53,389 nucleotides of DNA from Deltaproteobacteria bacterium (GTDB lineage: Bacteria > Myxococcota_A > UBA796 > UBA2385), in assembly GCA_016792625.1 (NCBI GenBank), contig JAEUKK010000162.1, forward strand, positions 1-53,389. The letters run 5' to 3'. The notes under the pieces were generated by a model that saw nothing but the letters and a program-made list of their open reading frames with translations, had not been told where the DNA came from and did not search any database. A program made the position numbers and the translations under genes. This document shows positions 36,231 through 46,000 of the stretch, piece after piece (the stretch's first letter is position 1; the number at the start of each line of letters is the position of its first letter).

Positions 36231-37609
36231 GCCGCTCCCCGCGGGCGCCCGCCCGGGCGCGGGGCTTGATCGGTGGCCCGCTCCTGATCCTGCTCTTGTC
36301 GGCCGGCTGCTCGACCGGCAAGGGGGGCGACCCCGCAGCGACCGAGGTGGAGGCCACGCCGCCGGTGGCCTTCGAGCTCGAAGCGACCGGCAGCGCCCCT
36401 CCCACGTCGGATGGTGAAGACAACGACTGCGACGATGAGATCGACGAGGCCGACGAGCGCGAGCTGCGTCCGCTCTGGCGGCGCGACGCCGACCATGACG
36501 GCGTACAGTCGGGCACCCCCGAGGCCGCCTGCACCCGGCCGCCCTTCTCCGAGCCCCTCGGTTCCTTGGACGATCCGCTCGACTGCGACGACACCGACCC
36601 CACCGTGCGCCCGGGCCGGCCAGAGGACTGCCTGCGCCCCGGCGACGACGACTGCAGCGGCACCCAGGACTGCGCAGACCCGGCCTGCGCCAGCCTGCCC
36701 TGCGTTGAGGACTGTGACGACCCCGCCGACAACGACGCCGACGGCCTCGACGACTGCTTCGACCCCGATTGCCCTGCGGGCCTCTGCCCCGAGGACTGTT
36801 CGGCCGGTATGGACCGGGACCGCGACGGCCGCATCGGCTGCGTTGACCCCGAGTGCTGGGGCCCAGCCTGCGCCGAGGACTGCGCCGCGTCGGGCGACGA
36901 GGACCTGGACGGCCTCGCCAACTGTGAGGACGCCGACTGCGCCGCCCGCTGTGTCGAGGACTGCGACAACCGCGACGACGACGACGACGACGGCGCCGAA
37001 GACTGCGCGGACCTCGACTGCGCCTACCACCCCGCCTGCCCGCCCGTGGCCCTGATCTTCCCCGAGGGCGGCGCCGACCTCGTGGTCAACAGCCTCCGCG
37101 ACACCCGCACCCTCAGCTACTCGTGGGGGCGGTACGAGGCAACGCTGCAGCTGCACAGCGTGCGGGTGGAGCGCCCGACCAGCGCAGGCGCCGCCGTCTG
37201 CAGCCTCGTCCTGCCGACGCTCAGCGTATTTTCAAGGCATGAGGTCCGCAGCGACTCGATGACCGTGTTCCGCACCTGGCGGAGCGCCCACCTGGCCTTG
37301 CCGCTCTCGGCGCCCGTGGGCAGCCCGGGCTGCCCCGCGCCCACCACCGCCGAGCTGGCAGCGGCCGAGCTGCGGGTGGGCGGCCTGCCCGACCTGCACA
37401 GCTGGGGCATCACCCGCCCGCTGATTCCGCTCGACATTGACGTCATCCTGTCCAGTGAGGCCTTCGGCCGCCGCTGGGCCGCTTCGGGCCTCGACATCGG
37501 CCCTCACCGCGCCTGGGGCCGCTCCGAGTGGGGCCGCAGCACCGCTCGAATCACCCGGGGTTCGCAGACCGCGGTCATCGACAGCCTGGTGCCAGCGGAG
37601 CCCCGCTGA
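36227..37609 (+). CDS. Array lipoprotein 11 (gamma type), last of the array
   Basis: This 460-residue protein starts at an ATG overlapping the previous stop by four bases. The lipobox is SAGC in LLILLLSAGC. The gamma-type block is GEDNDCDDEIDEADERE, then LWRRDADHDGVQSGTPEAAC, then DCDDTDPTVRPGRPEDC. Repeats such as DPADNDADGLDDC and MDRDRDGRIGC follow, then an unusually Asp-rich last one (NRDDDDDDGAEDC). The C-terminal domain lacks the usual CW entry (CPPVALIFPEGGADLVV) but keeps the ending SQTAVIDSLVPAE. No REP1 copy follows; three short CGGAGCCCC repeats lie just after the stop. Confidence 0.83.
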   Translation: MSRSPRAPARARGLIGGPLLILLLSAGCSTGKGGDPAATEVEATPPVAFELEATGSAPPTSDGEDNDCDDEIDEADERELRPLWRRDADHDGVQSGTPEAACTRPPFSEPLGSLDDPLDCDDTDPTVRPGRPEDCLRPGDDDCSGTQDCADPACASLPCVEDCDDPADNDADGLDDCFDPDCPAGLCPEDCSAGMDRDRDGRIGCVDPECWGPACAEDCAASGDEDLDGLANCEDADCAARCVEDCDNRDDDDDDGAEDCADLDCAYHPACPPVALIFPEGGADLVVNSLRDTRTLSYSWGRYEATLQLHSVRVERPTSAGAAVCSLVLPTLSVFSRHEVRSDSMTVFRTWRSAHLALPLSAPVGSPGCPAPTTAELAAAELRVGGLPDLHSWGITRPLIPLDIDVILSSEAFGRRWAASGLDIGPHRAWGRSEWGRSTARITRGSQTAVIDSLVPAEPR

Positions 37610-37822
37610 GCGGAGCCCCGGCGCGCGGAGCCCCCCTGCGCTGAGCCAGGAGCGGGGCCCGCCCCAAGCGCCGGCCGCCCACGGCACCTTCTGCACTTCT
37701 GCACAGTCGGTCGCAGGACCGCGGACACATTGTGCGTGCACGCCGCTGCTCGGCGCCGTGCGGCGGGTGATGCTGCAGCTGCGGGGACCAGCCCGCCTCA
37801 CCCACTCTCGCCGAGGTGCCCC

Positions 37823-39502
37823 ATGCACACACACGCTTCTCCCTACGACTTCACGAAGCCCACCCGTGGTGTCGCGGCGCGCCCGCGCTGGGGGCTCGCC
37901 CTCGCGATGCTCGGCCTATGCGGTGTCCTCGGGGGCTGCGCCGACGCACCCAAGGACGATGACGACGCCGACACCGGCAGCGCGCGCTCCGACGGCGGCG
38001 GCGGTGACGGCAGCTCGGACGGCTACAGCGACGGCTCCGACGGCAGCGACGGCAGCGGCGGCTACGACGGCAGCTCAGATGGCAGCTCGGACGGCAGCTC
38101 GGACGGCTGGGACGACGGCAGCGACGACGGGTGGCCCTCGGACACCGGCGCGGGCGGGCCGGGCGACACCGGGGCGCCGACAGAGTGCGACAGCGAGACG
38201 CCGGTCACGCTCTACCTCTCTCCCGACGACAGCAACTCGGTGGCCTCACCGGCGCTGGTCCGGGCGTCCCTCGCCGAAGAGCGGCTGTGGCTGGCCCCGG
38301 TACGAACCTGGGAGTTCATGAACGCATACACCTACCCATACCCTGCGGCGACCGCCGGCGCGCTCGACTTGCACATCGCCCTCGCCCCCGACCCAAGCGG
38401 CGACCCCGACACCTACGCGCTGCAGATCGGCGTGCAGGCCGGCGCGCTCGACACGCGCCCACCCCTGCACCTCGTGTTCGCCGTCGACACCTCGGGCTCG
38501 ATGTCGGGGGTCGGCATCAACACGGCCCGCGAGATCGGTCCGGTCATCGCGGGTCAGCTCACCGGCGGCGACAAGGTCTCTGTGCTCGCCTGGTCTGACA
38601 CCCGCTCGGTGATCTTGTCGGGCCACGAGGTCGATGGCCCCTACGATGAAGAGGTCCTCGGGGCCTTCGAGGCGCTGGGCACGGCCGGGTCCACCAACCT
38701 GAGCGACGGGCTCCGCACCGCCTACGACCTCGCGTCCGCGCACGCCGCGCCGGGCTGGGTCAGCCGGGTGGTGCTGGTGAGCGACGGCGGCGCCAACGTC
38801 GGCGAGACCGACGCCGAGCTGATCGGCGCGGCCGCGGGCGCCGAGGACGAAGACGGCATCTATATGGCGGGCATCGGGGTCGGCTGGGTCGGCGCCTACA
38901 GCGCCGATCTGATGGACACCGTGACCGACCTCGGCAAAGGCGCCTCGATGTATGTGGCCGACAGCGACGACGTCGAGCGTCAGCTGAGCGGCACGCTGCT
39001 GCGCACCTTCGGGATCGCCGCGCGGAACGTGCAAGTGCAGCTCGACCTGCCCCCCGGCTTTGAGATCGTCCGCTACTCGGGCGAAGAGTACAGCACCGAC
39101 CCGACCGAGATCGAGCCGCAGCACCTCTCGCCCGACGACACCATGGTCTTCTTGCAGAGCGTGCGCACCTGCGCACCCGAGCTGATCGGCCCCGACAGCG
39201 TGATCACGGTGCACCTGCGGTGGCTCGACGCCGAGACCTTCGAGCCCCAGAGCATGACCCTGCCCGTGCGCTTCGCTGACGCGATGGCGGCCGACCCCAC
39301 CCCGATGCTCAAGGCCCAGGCGGTCTACGCGACGGCCGAGGCCCTGCGCACCGCCGTCGATGGGGGGCCCGCGGCCACCCGCCTCGCCGAAGCAGAGGCG
39401 GCCGTGCTCAACGCGATGGCCGCCTCTCCCAGCGATCTCGAGCTTGACGAGCTCGCCTACCTGATCTGGTACATCGGCGGCGCCGACCTCACCGCGCCCT
39501 GA
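37823..39502 (+). CDS. VWA-domain lipoprotein (YfbK-like)
   Basis: This is a 559-residue protein with lipobox LGGC (Cys39). Residues 45-120 are a Ser/Asp/Gly low-complexity linker (SDGSSDGYSDGSDGSDG), in the same style as the array lipoproteins. A short segment like the N-terminus of YfbK proteins comes next (FMNAYTYPYPAATAG). Then comes a von Willebrand A domain with an intact metal-ion-dependent adhesion site: DTSGSMS (Asp222), GSTNLSDG and LVSDGG. The C-terminal part continues as in YfbK relatives. VWA domains bind protein partners through Mg2+. It is plausibly a surface protein acting beside the Cys/Asp-repeat lipoproteins, but nothing in the sequence proves interaction. The ATG at 37823 is chosen because it gives a normal signal peptide. 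Confidence 0.88.
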   Translation: MHTHASPYDFTKPTRGVAARPRWGLALAMLGLCGVLGGCADAPKDDDDADTGSARSDGGGGDGSSDGYSDGSDGSDGSGGYDGSSDGSSDGSSDGWDDGSDDGWPSDTGAGGPGDTGAPTECDSETPVTLYLSPDDSNSVASPALVRASLAEERLWLAPVRTWEFMNAYTYPYPAATAGALDLHIALAPDPSGDPDTYALQIGVQAGALDTRPPLHLVFAVDTSGSMSGVGINTAREIGPVIAGQLTGGDKVSVLAWSDTRSVILSGHEVDGPYDEEVLGAFEALGTAGSTNLSDGLRTAYDLASAHAAPGWVSRVVLVSDGGANVGETDAELIGAAAGAEDEDGIYMAGIGVGWVGAYSADLMDTVTDLGKGASMYVADSDDVERQLSGTLLRTFGIAARNVQVQLDLPPGFEIVRYSGEEYSTDPTEIEPQHLSPDDTMVFLQSVRTCAPELIGPDSVITVHLRWLDAETFEPQSMTLPVRFADAMAADPTPMLKAQAVYATAEALRTAVDGGPAATRLAEAEAAVLNAMAASPSDLELDELAYLIWYIGGADLTAP

Positions 39503-39563
39503 ACGTGGGGCTCCCGCGCGCCCCGTCTGTGCTTAGGGGGCGCGCCCACCCCTGGAGCCGCCC

Positions 39564-40316
39564 ATGTCCGCCCCCTCCGCGCCTGTCGCCGCAGCTCCCG
39601 CGACCGCGGGCGCCGCGCCCCTCCACCCAACCGCGCCGCCCACCTTCCACCACCGCGCCCTCCCCGCCCACATGCCCCCGCTCCAAAGTGAGGCGGGGCG
39701 GGCGCACTTCCGCGCCGCGCTGGCCCAGGGCAACGCCGAGGCCTTCTTTCCGCTCAGCGCGCACTTCCACACCCAGGCCGACCCAGGCTGGTGCGCGCTC
39801 GGCACCCTGGTCACCGCCCTCAACGCGCTCGACATCGACCCCGGCCGGGTCTGGAAGGGCCCCTGGCGCTACTACGGCGAAGAGCTGCTCGACTGCTGCA
39901 AGCCCCTCGACGAGGCCAAACGTGAGGGGCTCAGCCTCGCCGAGCTGGCCTGCCTCGCCCACTGCAACGGCGCCGAGGGCATGCCAGTCTACGCCGCCGA
40001 GGCGAGCCTCGAGGCCCTGCGCGCCGACCTGCGCGCGGCGGTGCGCGCCCCCGAAGGTGAGGTGCTCATCGTCAACTACAGCCGCAAGGCCATGCAGCAG
40101 ACCGGCGAGGGCCACTACTCCCCGCTGGGCGCCTACGACGAAGACAGCGACATGGTGCTCATCCTCGACGTGGCGCGCTTCAAGTACCCGCCGCACTGGG
40201 CGCCGCTGGCCCAGCTCTTTGACGCCCTGCGCGCGCCCGACCCGCTGACCGGCGCCTCACGGGGCTGGCTGCGCCTGCGGCCGGCGGCCCAGGCCGCGCC
40301 CCACTGCGGGGGCTGA
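39564..40316 (+). CDS. Phytochelatin synthase-family transpeptidase
   Basis: This 250-residue protein matches the phytochelatin synthase family (PF05023), papain-like enzymes that use glutathione. The catalytic triad is visible: Cys77 in QADPGWCALGTLVTALNAL, His184 in GEGHYSPLGAYD, and Asp202 in LILDVARFKYPPHW. WKGPWRYYGEELLDCC is also typical. Plant enzymes join glutathione units into phytochelatins that chelate Cd and other metals. Short bacterial homologues often only hydrolyse glutathione, so polymerising activity is uncertain. No signal peptide is apparent. The start at 39564 has GGAG upstream. A decayed copy of this gene lies at 30150, inside the lipoprotein array. Confidence 0.93.
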   Translation: MSAPSAPVAAAPATAGAAPLHPTAPPTFHHRALPAHMPPLQSEAGRAHFRAALAQGNAEAFFPLSAHFHTQADPGWCALGTLVTALNALDIDPGRVWKGPWRYYGEELLDCCKPLDEAKREGLSLAELACLAHCNGAEGMPVYAAEASLEALRADLRAAVRAPEGEVLIVNYSRKAMQQTGEGHYSPLGAYDEDSDMVLILDVARFKYPPHWAPLAQLFDALRAPDPLTGASRGWLRLRPAAQAAPHCGG

Positions 40317-40356
40317 AGGGCAGCGGGCAGCACCTCGACGCCGCATCGTAGGGGGC

Positions 40357-40709
40357 TCATGGGCATACGCCCTGCAAGGTCAGGCTCGGCGTATCGACCG
40401 CACCCTTGGCGAGCCAATCGAGCACCCCATCCTCCACCGGCGAGACCCAGTACAGGCCAGAGAGACCGTGGACCTGCGAACGAATGGCACAGAGGTATCG
40501 GCGCTGCGCGAGGTCAAGAGACAGCACCCGAAGGTCTGCCTGCATCCGCGACCTCGACCACGTGGGCGTCCTTCCGCAGCGTTGAGCACCAGCGTACACC
40601 CGCCCTTCTCCAAGGCCTGCAGCGCCCCCACGCAGGCAGGCGCAGGAGCGGACGCGCTGGGGCTCGCGCCGGCCGCGCGCGCCACCGAAGCATCGACCAG
40701 GACCCGCAT
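40357..40709 (-). pseudogene. Frameshifted small gene downstream of the AAA ATPase, PIN-like start
   Basis: The ATG (complement of 40707-40709) shares its A with the TGA of the ATPase gene, so the two were built to be cotranslated. The first frame gives MRVLVDASVARAAG, like the first strand of PIN-fold nucleases, then a stretch ending TLVLNA. A second frame then gives LRKDAHVVEVADA, and a third gives DLRVLSLDLAQRRYLC through GLYWVSPVEDGVLDWLAKGA to a TGA at 40357. The total length is not a multiple of three, so at least one net frameshift (probably two indels near 40540-40590) breaks the gene. The assignment to the PIN fold is weak. Confidence 0.6.
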
Positions 40710-42088
40710 CAGCCCTGACCCAGCGCCGCGCCGCCCAGCTTTGCGAAGGCGGCGTCGATGTACCGCTGCTCGATGCCCAGCTCGACGTCCGCAAAGTCCA
40801 CCGGCCAATCGCCGTAGGCCCCAGCGGGGTCGAGCTGCCCGGGGGCCACGACCGTCGCGCCATCCGCGGCGCGCGTAAACCAGTGCAGCGCGACGTCCTC
40901 GGCTGCGAGGCGCCCCTCGGCCACCTCGATCTGGATGGCCTTCAGCAGCACCGCGCTGTGCGTCTCGACGACGAGGCGCACGCCCCGCTGCGCCGCGGCC
41001 ACCAACAAGCGGGCCATCTCGACCTGCGCGTTCGGGTGCAGGTGAATCTCGGGCTGCTCGATATGCACCAGCTGACCCGGCCGCGCCGCCCGGAGCGCCA
41101 CGACCACGGGGAGCACCTGTGAGGCGCCGAAGCCGACATCGGCGATGTTCACGAGGTCGGCCGCCCCGCCACGTCTGGCCTTTGGCAGGCGCCCCACCCG
41201 CACCGCGACCCGCGTGTCGTCCACACGCGAGGGCACCACCTTCCAGGTCAGGCCGAGCGCCGCGAGGTCGTCGCCCACCGCGCCCAGCAGCGCGTCATCC
41301 CCGTCTTGCCAGGCGAGCAGCACGCTCGCCGTGTAGGGATGGAAGGAGCCCAGGTAGCGCGAGGTCACGCCCGTGACCGGGTACGACCGCTCGGGGTTGC
41401 CCCGGAGCCCCGGCAGATGGATGAGCTCACGGATGGGATCAATGGCCAGCGGCGCATACTCGCCGGTGACCCAAGAGGCCGTGCCGCGCACCGCTTCGAG
41501 CCGCACCCGCACGCAGCCCCGCTCGGCGACCACCGCGAGCTTGAGCCCCGAATCAGGCTCGTCGACCATCTTGAGGAAGCCCGGGAACGCGACCTGCGCC
41601 GCGTCGCGGAGCGCGGGCTCGGGCATGCCCGGCCACAGGCGCACCGGCTCGTCACGCCCCACCACCCACGCTTCGGTCGCGAGCAGCGCGAGCCGCCCCC
41701 CCCGCAGGCCGAAGGTCGACCGCGCGCGGGTGGTGGAGCGCGTGGCCCCCGCCACCTGCACCCCGACCGTCCACTCCCGCGGGCTGCGCGGCTGGGCGCG
41801 CCCCGCCCGCCAGAACAGGTCGGCAGCGAGCGAGACCTTCACACAGGCGCCGTCGAGGAGGAGCGGGCCGGGATCGTGCGGAGCTTCGAGCGTCTGTTTG
41901 AGGAGGAGGAGCGGCTGCAGTGCGCTGGACTTGCCCGCGCTGTTCTGGCCCGCGAGCAGCGTGAGCGGCCGCAGCGCGATGCGCAGCGGGTCGCGGATGG
42001 ACTTGAAGCCCGACACCTCGATGTGCGAGATGGTCGGCGCAGACCGCTTCTGCAGCTGCTCTGCTTCTCGGTCAGTCGGTACGCCCAT
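40709..42088 (-). CDS. AAA family ATPase of RecF/OLD type
   Basis: This 459-residue protein starts at an ATG with a strong GAGGAG site. It opens with the typical ISHIEVSGFKSIRD strand and Walker A GQNSAGKS (residues 47-54). The middle is variable. Near the C-terminus are the ABC-like signature DVGFGASQVLPVVVAL, Walker B LVHIEQPEIHLHP, and the switch region RLVVETHSAVLL. This arrangement is that of AAA_15/AAA_21 (OLD, DUF3696-like) ATPases, which often pair with a nuclease or toxin gene. The overlapping downstream gene is broken here. It is 48 bases after the FHA gene, but may be a separate unit inserted in that operon. There is no TOPRIM domain. Confidence 0.88.
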   Translation of the reverse strand: MGVPTDREAEQLQKRSAPTISHIEVSGFKSIRDPLRIALRPLTLLAGQNSAGKSSALQPLLLLKQTLEAPHDPGPLLLDGACVKVSLAADLFWRAGRAQPRSPREWTVGVQVAGATRSTTRARSTFGLRGGRLALLATEAWVVGRDEPVRLWPGMPEPALRDAAQVAFPGFLKMVDEPDSGLKLAVVAERGCVRVRLEAVRGTASWVTGEYAPLAIDPIRELIHLPGLRGNPERSYPVTGVTSRYLGSFHPYTASVLLAWQDGDDALLGAVGDDLAALGLTWKVVPSRVDDTRVAVRVGRLPKARRGGAADLVNIADVGFGASQVLPVVVALRAARPGQLVHIEQPEIHLHPNAQVEMARLLVAAAQRGVRLVVETHSAVLLKAIQIEVAEGRLAAEDVALHWFTRAADGATVVAPGQLDPAGAYGDWPVDFADVELGIEQRYIDAAFAKLGGAALGQG

Positions 42089-42136
42089 CGTCTCTCCTCT
42101 TTCGCAGCGCCGCGTAACCCGCCCCCTCCGCGCCCC

Positions 42137-43027
42137 TCAGCCCCGATCCACCACCTCATCCCCCGCGCGCAAGATCAGCTCCACCAGCCCCACGTGGCTT
42201 GACACGACCAGATCGGGCCGCAAGCCCTCGGCCCGCAGGCGCTCGCGCAGGCGGTTGAGCAGGCCGTCCCAGCGGCGGCGCAGGGTGTCGCGCTCCTCGA
42301 TGTGGGGCCAGAGGGGGCGGGCCAGCTCCTCCCAGGGCAGGGGCTGCTGCACCGCGGCGAGCTCAGAGACCACCCGGGCGAGCTGGCCGGCGAGCAGCAC
42401 CACCGGCCGGCCCGCGAGGTGCAGCTGCACCGTGTCGAAGCTGGCCACGATGCGCAGGGGGCCCTCGGCCTCGAGGCGGGTGGGCTCTTGGCCCGCGGCC
42501 GCGATGGCCACCGAGACGGCCGTGAAGCCCGCCGCCGGGCCCGACAGCGCCATGCCCGGGGCCAGATCGACGTCCAGCTCACCGATCCGCGCCCGCCAGC
42601 GCGCGCCCGTCGCCCAGAGCACCGCCGCCGCCCCCGGCTCGACCCCCGGCACGAGGCGGGCCTGGGGGTCGAGCAGCAGGCTGCAGGTGCCCGGCAAGGG
42701 CTGCGCGGGCAGGCCGGGCCCCTCAAGCCCCAAGACGACGTCGGGCAGCGTCACCGCCTCGACCACGAGCGCGAAGCGTGGGGCGAGGCGCACCGTCGCC
42801 CCCGCCGCGATGGGCCAGGCGTCGAGGGCCTTGCCCGCCACCCAGAAGCGCCGCCGCAGGGCGAGCAGCCAGAGCTGGGCGCCGCGCAGGCTGATCAGGG
42901 CGTGGGCCTCGGACACCTCGGGGTCGTCGAGGCGCAGGGCCGCCGACCAGGTGCGGCCGATGAGGTCGCCGGGCACCAGGGTCTCGAGGCCGCCGTCGGG
43001 CAGGCGCAGGCGCACATGAGGGAGCAT
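42137..43027 (-). CDS. FHA domain protein with winged-helix-like C-terminus
   Basis: This is a 296-residue protein. An FHA fold at about residues 5-75 is suggested by LIGRTWSAALRLDDPEVSEAH, which holds the Gly-Arg and Ser-x-x-His phosphothreonine-recognition residues. A second beta-rich part follows. The last 90 residues (PWEELARPLWPHIEERDTLR, then RWDGLLNRLRERLR, then VGLVELILRAGDEV) resemble the OmpR/SARP-type winged helix that binds DNA. The gene starts 9 bases after the stop of the Ser/Thr kinase, so this protein is probably the kinase's partner or target, linking phosphorylation to transcription. That link is inference from gene order and domains. Confidence 0.82.
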   Translation of the reverse strand: MLPHVRLRLPDGGLETLVPGDLIGRTWSAALRLDDPEVSEAHALISLRGAQLWLLALRRRFWVAGKALDAWPIAAGATVRLAPRFALVVEAVTLPDVVLGLEGPGLPAQPLPGTCSLLLDPQARLVPGVEPGAAAVLWATGARWRARIGELDVDLAPGMALSGPAAGFTAVSVAIAAAGQEPTRLEAEGPLRIVASFDTVQLHLAGRPVVLLAGQLARVVSELAAVQQPLPWEELARPLWPHIEERDTLRRRWDGLLNRLRERLRAEGLRPDLVVSSHVGLVELILRAGDEVVDRG

Positions 43028-43036
43028 GTTCCGCGC

Positions 43037-46000
43037 CTATCGCGCCGGACCGCCCACCGGCGCCGCGGCGGCCCCCAGCTCGGCTTCGAGGGCCGAGACT
43101 GGCGCGCGCAGGGCCGAGAGCGCCCACAGCCGCGCCGTGCCATCCCAGCTCACCGACGCGAGATCACCGTCCGGCAGGAACTCCACCGCCGGCACCCGCT
43201 GGCTGTGCCCGGGCAAGACGCCGAGCAGCCGCCCGTCGACCACCGCCCAGACCAGCACCGGGCCGTCGAGCGTGCCCGCGGCGACGGTCTGCCCGTCGGC
43301 CGAGAGCGCCACGTCGAGCAGGCTGTGGCCCGCCGCCGAGAGCCGCCGCTCGCCGCGCGGGTCGCGCAGCACCAGGCCCGCGTCGGTGCTCGCCGCCACG
43401 ACCTCCCCCCGCACGGCCAGGGCCCGGGCGCCGGGCACCGCGCCCACCCGGCCCAGGCCCTCGGGCCCCCAGCGCCACCAGCCGCCGCCCCGGTCGAGCA
43501 GGTGCGCCGTGTCCCCGTCGATCTCCAGATCGACAAAGGTGTTGCCCCCCAGCGGGGTGTGCGCGGGCGCCGACGGGGGCCGCCAGGCGGTCACGCCGGT
43601 GTGCACATCGACCCCCACCACCAGCCCATCGGCGCGCACCCCGAGCCGGCGCAGGGCCCGCCCGCCCTCTGCCGCCTCGAGGGCCGCGGACCCCGCCGGC
43701 GCCAAGGCCAGGGCCGGGCTGCCCATGCCCGAGAGGGCCAAGCCCGCCGGACCATAGGCCGCCGCCTTGACCACTTCGGCGCCCAGCGGAAGGCGCCGCT
43801 GGCGACCGTCGCGCAGATCGACCTCCAGCGCGGTGCCCTCGCCGCCCACCACCGTCATGCGCGCCCCGCCGGGCTCGACCGCCAGCTCGCCGAGGCCCGC
43901 GCCCGCCTGCACCACCGCCGGCGCCCCGGCGGGCAGGGCCCAGGTCTGGAGCGCGCCGTCGTGGACGACCAAGCCCGCGCCCGAGAAGGCCACCGCCCGC
44001 GGCCGGCCCGCGGCGATCCGCGCGACCACCGCGCCCGTGTCGAGGCGCACCAGGGCCACCGGGCCCAGCGCGCCGTCGACCGCCGCGTGCAGGCCGTCGG
44101 GCGCGGCCACGAGCGTCGAGACGCTGCCGAGCCCGGTGTCGGCGGCCGCCACCAGCGCCCCGCTGTGGGCGTCGAGCACGAAGACCTTTCCCTGCAGGGT
44201 GCCGAGCAGCAGGCGGTCGGGCCCCGCCCAGGCCAGGGTGGTGGGGGTCTCGGCCCCGCGGGCGGGCGTGGGCAGGGCGCGCAGGGGGGTCGCGGCGGGC
44301 GCGCCGACCGCCGGCAGGGCCCCGCGCAACAGGGTGCCATCTTTGCAGATCACCGCCAGGGCCTCACCATGGACCGCCGCGCCGTGGTGCCCGAGGCAGA
44401 GCGGCGGGCTGGGCCGCCGGGGCAGCGGCCCGTCGGGGGCCCAGACCGTCCGGGGGGTCAGCGCCGACTCCCAGCGGGCGCCGGTGCGCGCCCAGCGGTC
44501 GACCTCCGCCCCCGTCGCGGCGTCCAGCGCCCGGGCCAGGTCGAGGTGGTCGTGCACCACCACCAGGGCCCGCCCGTCGGCGGACTCGACGAGCGCCGCG
44601 CCCAGGGCCGGGCCGGGCGCCGACCAGACCCGCGCCCCTGCCTCCCACCGCGAGACCTGGTCACCTTCGCCGCAAATGACGTAGGCACCCCCGGGGGGCA
44701 GGGCCGACCAGGCGCAAGCCGCGCCGGGGGCCTCGGCCACCCGCGCCGGGCGCTCGGCCCGCCCAAAAGCCGCCAGCACCCCGCGGGCCAGCGGAGCGTC
44801 GACCCGCTGCAGCACGGCGAGGGCGAGGCGCTCGGCCTGCGCACGGTCGCCGGCGAGGGCCGCCCGCTCGGCCTGCGGCAGCTGCACCGCGGCGAGGCGG
44901 TCACCGGCCGCGGCCTCGGCCGCCTGGGCCCGCCGCAGGGCCGCCTCGGAGCGCGACCAGCCCGCGGCGAGGCTGAGCACCAGCGCGGCCAGCCCCGCCG
45001 CGCCGACCAGCAGGGGCAAGCGGTAGGGGCGCAGGGCGCGCGAGAGCCGCTCGGGCGCGCTGTAGCTGTGGGCGGCCACCCGCCGGCCCTCGAACCAGGC
45101 GAGCAGGTCGGCCGCCATGGCCCCGGCGTCGGTGTACCGGTCCGCGGGATCGGGCGCGGTGGCCCGGCGCACGACGGCGGCCAGCTCGGGCGGCAGGGCG
45201 CCGCTCGGGCCACCGACCACCTCGGTCAGGGTCAGGCCCAGGGCCCAGACGTCGGCCGCGGGCGCTGGGGCGGCCCCGGCTCGCTGCTCGGGCGCCATGT
45301 ACCGGGCGGTGCCCGCGCGGGCGGCCTCGGGCGCGGGGGGCAGGCCCGCCCAGCGCGGCGCGGCGGCCGGCGTGGGCGCGGCGAGGCCCCAGTCGACCAC
45401 CTGCACCTCGCCGTGCGCGCCGACGAGGATGTTCGCCGGCTTCAGATCGCGGTGCACGAGGCCCAAGGCGTGCGCCGCCGCCACGGCCTCGCAGGCCGCG
45501 AGCACGAGGCGCACCAGGGGCTGGGGGGCCGGCGCCGCGCCGCCCGCGTGGGCAGAGAGCGCCACATCGGTGAGGGTCCGGCCGCGGATGAGGCGCATCG
45601 TATAAAAGGGACGCCCATCGGGCAGCGCCCCGAGGTCGAAGACCGGCACGATGCCCGGGTGGTCGAGGCAGCTCGTGATCGCCGCCTCGCGGGCGAGCCG
45701 GGCCTGGGCCGCCGGGTCGTCGGCCCGCTCTTCGAGCAGGGCCTTGAGCGCCACGTCGCGGCCGAGCAGGGTGTCGCGCGCCGCCCGCACCGCCCCCATC
45801 CCGCCGCGCCCGACCAGCGCGCCGACGGCGTAGCGCGCGCCCGCCGCGGGCACGGCCACGGGGCCTGGGCCGGCGCCGTCGAGCGCGGCCTCAGACCAGC
45901 CGCCGCGGCTCGGGTCAGCCGCGCGCCCGGTCGGCGGCGAAGCGCTGGCCCCGCCCTCGTCCGCCCCGCGCGGCGACGGGCCGACCCCCACACGCGCGTC

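Noticed and set aside
40709..42088. PARIS-type phage defence system
   Set aside because: PARIS needs an AAA_15 ATPase with a TOPRIM/DUF4435 partner. The neighbour here is PIN-like and broken, and no TOPRIM motif is visible.
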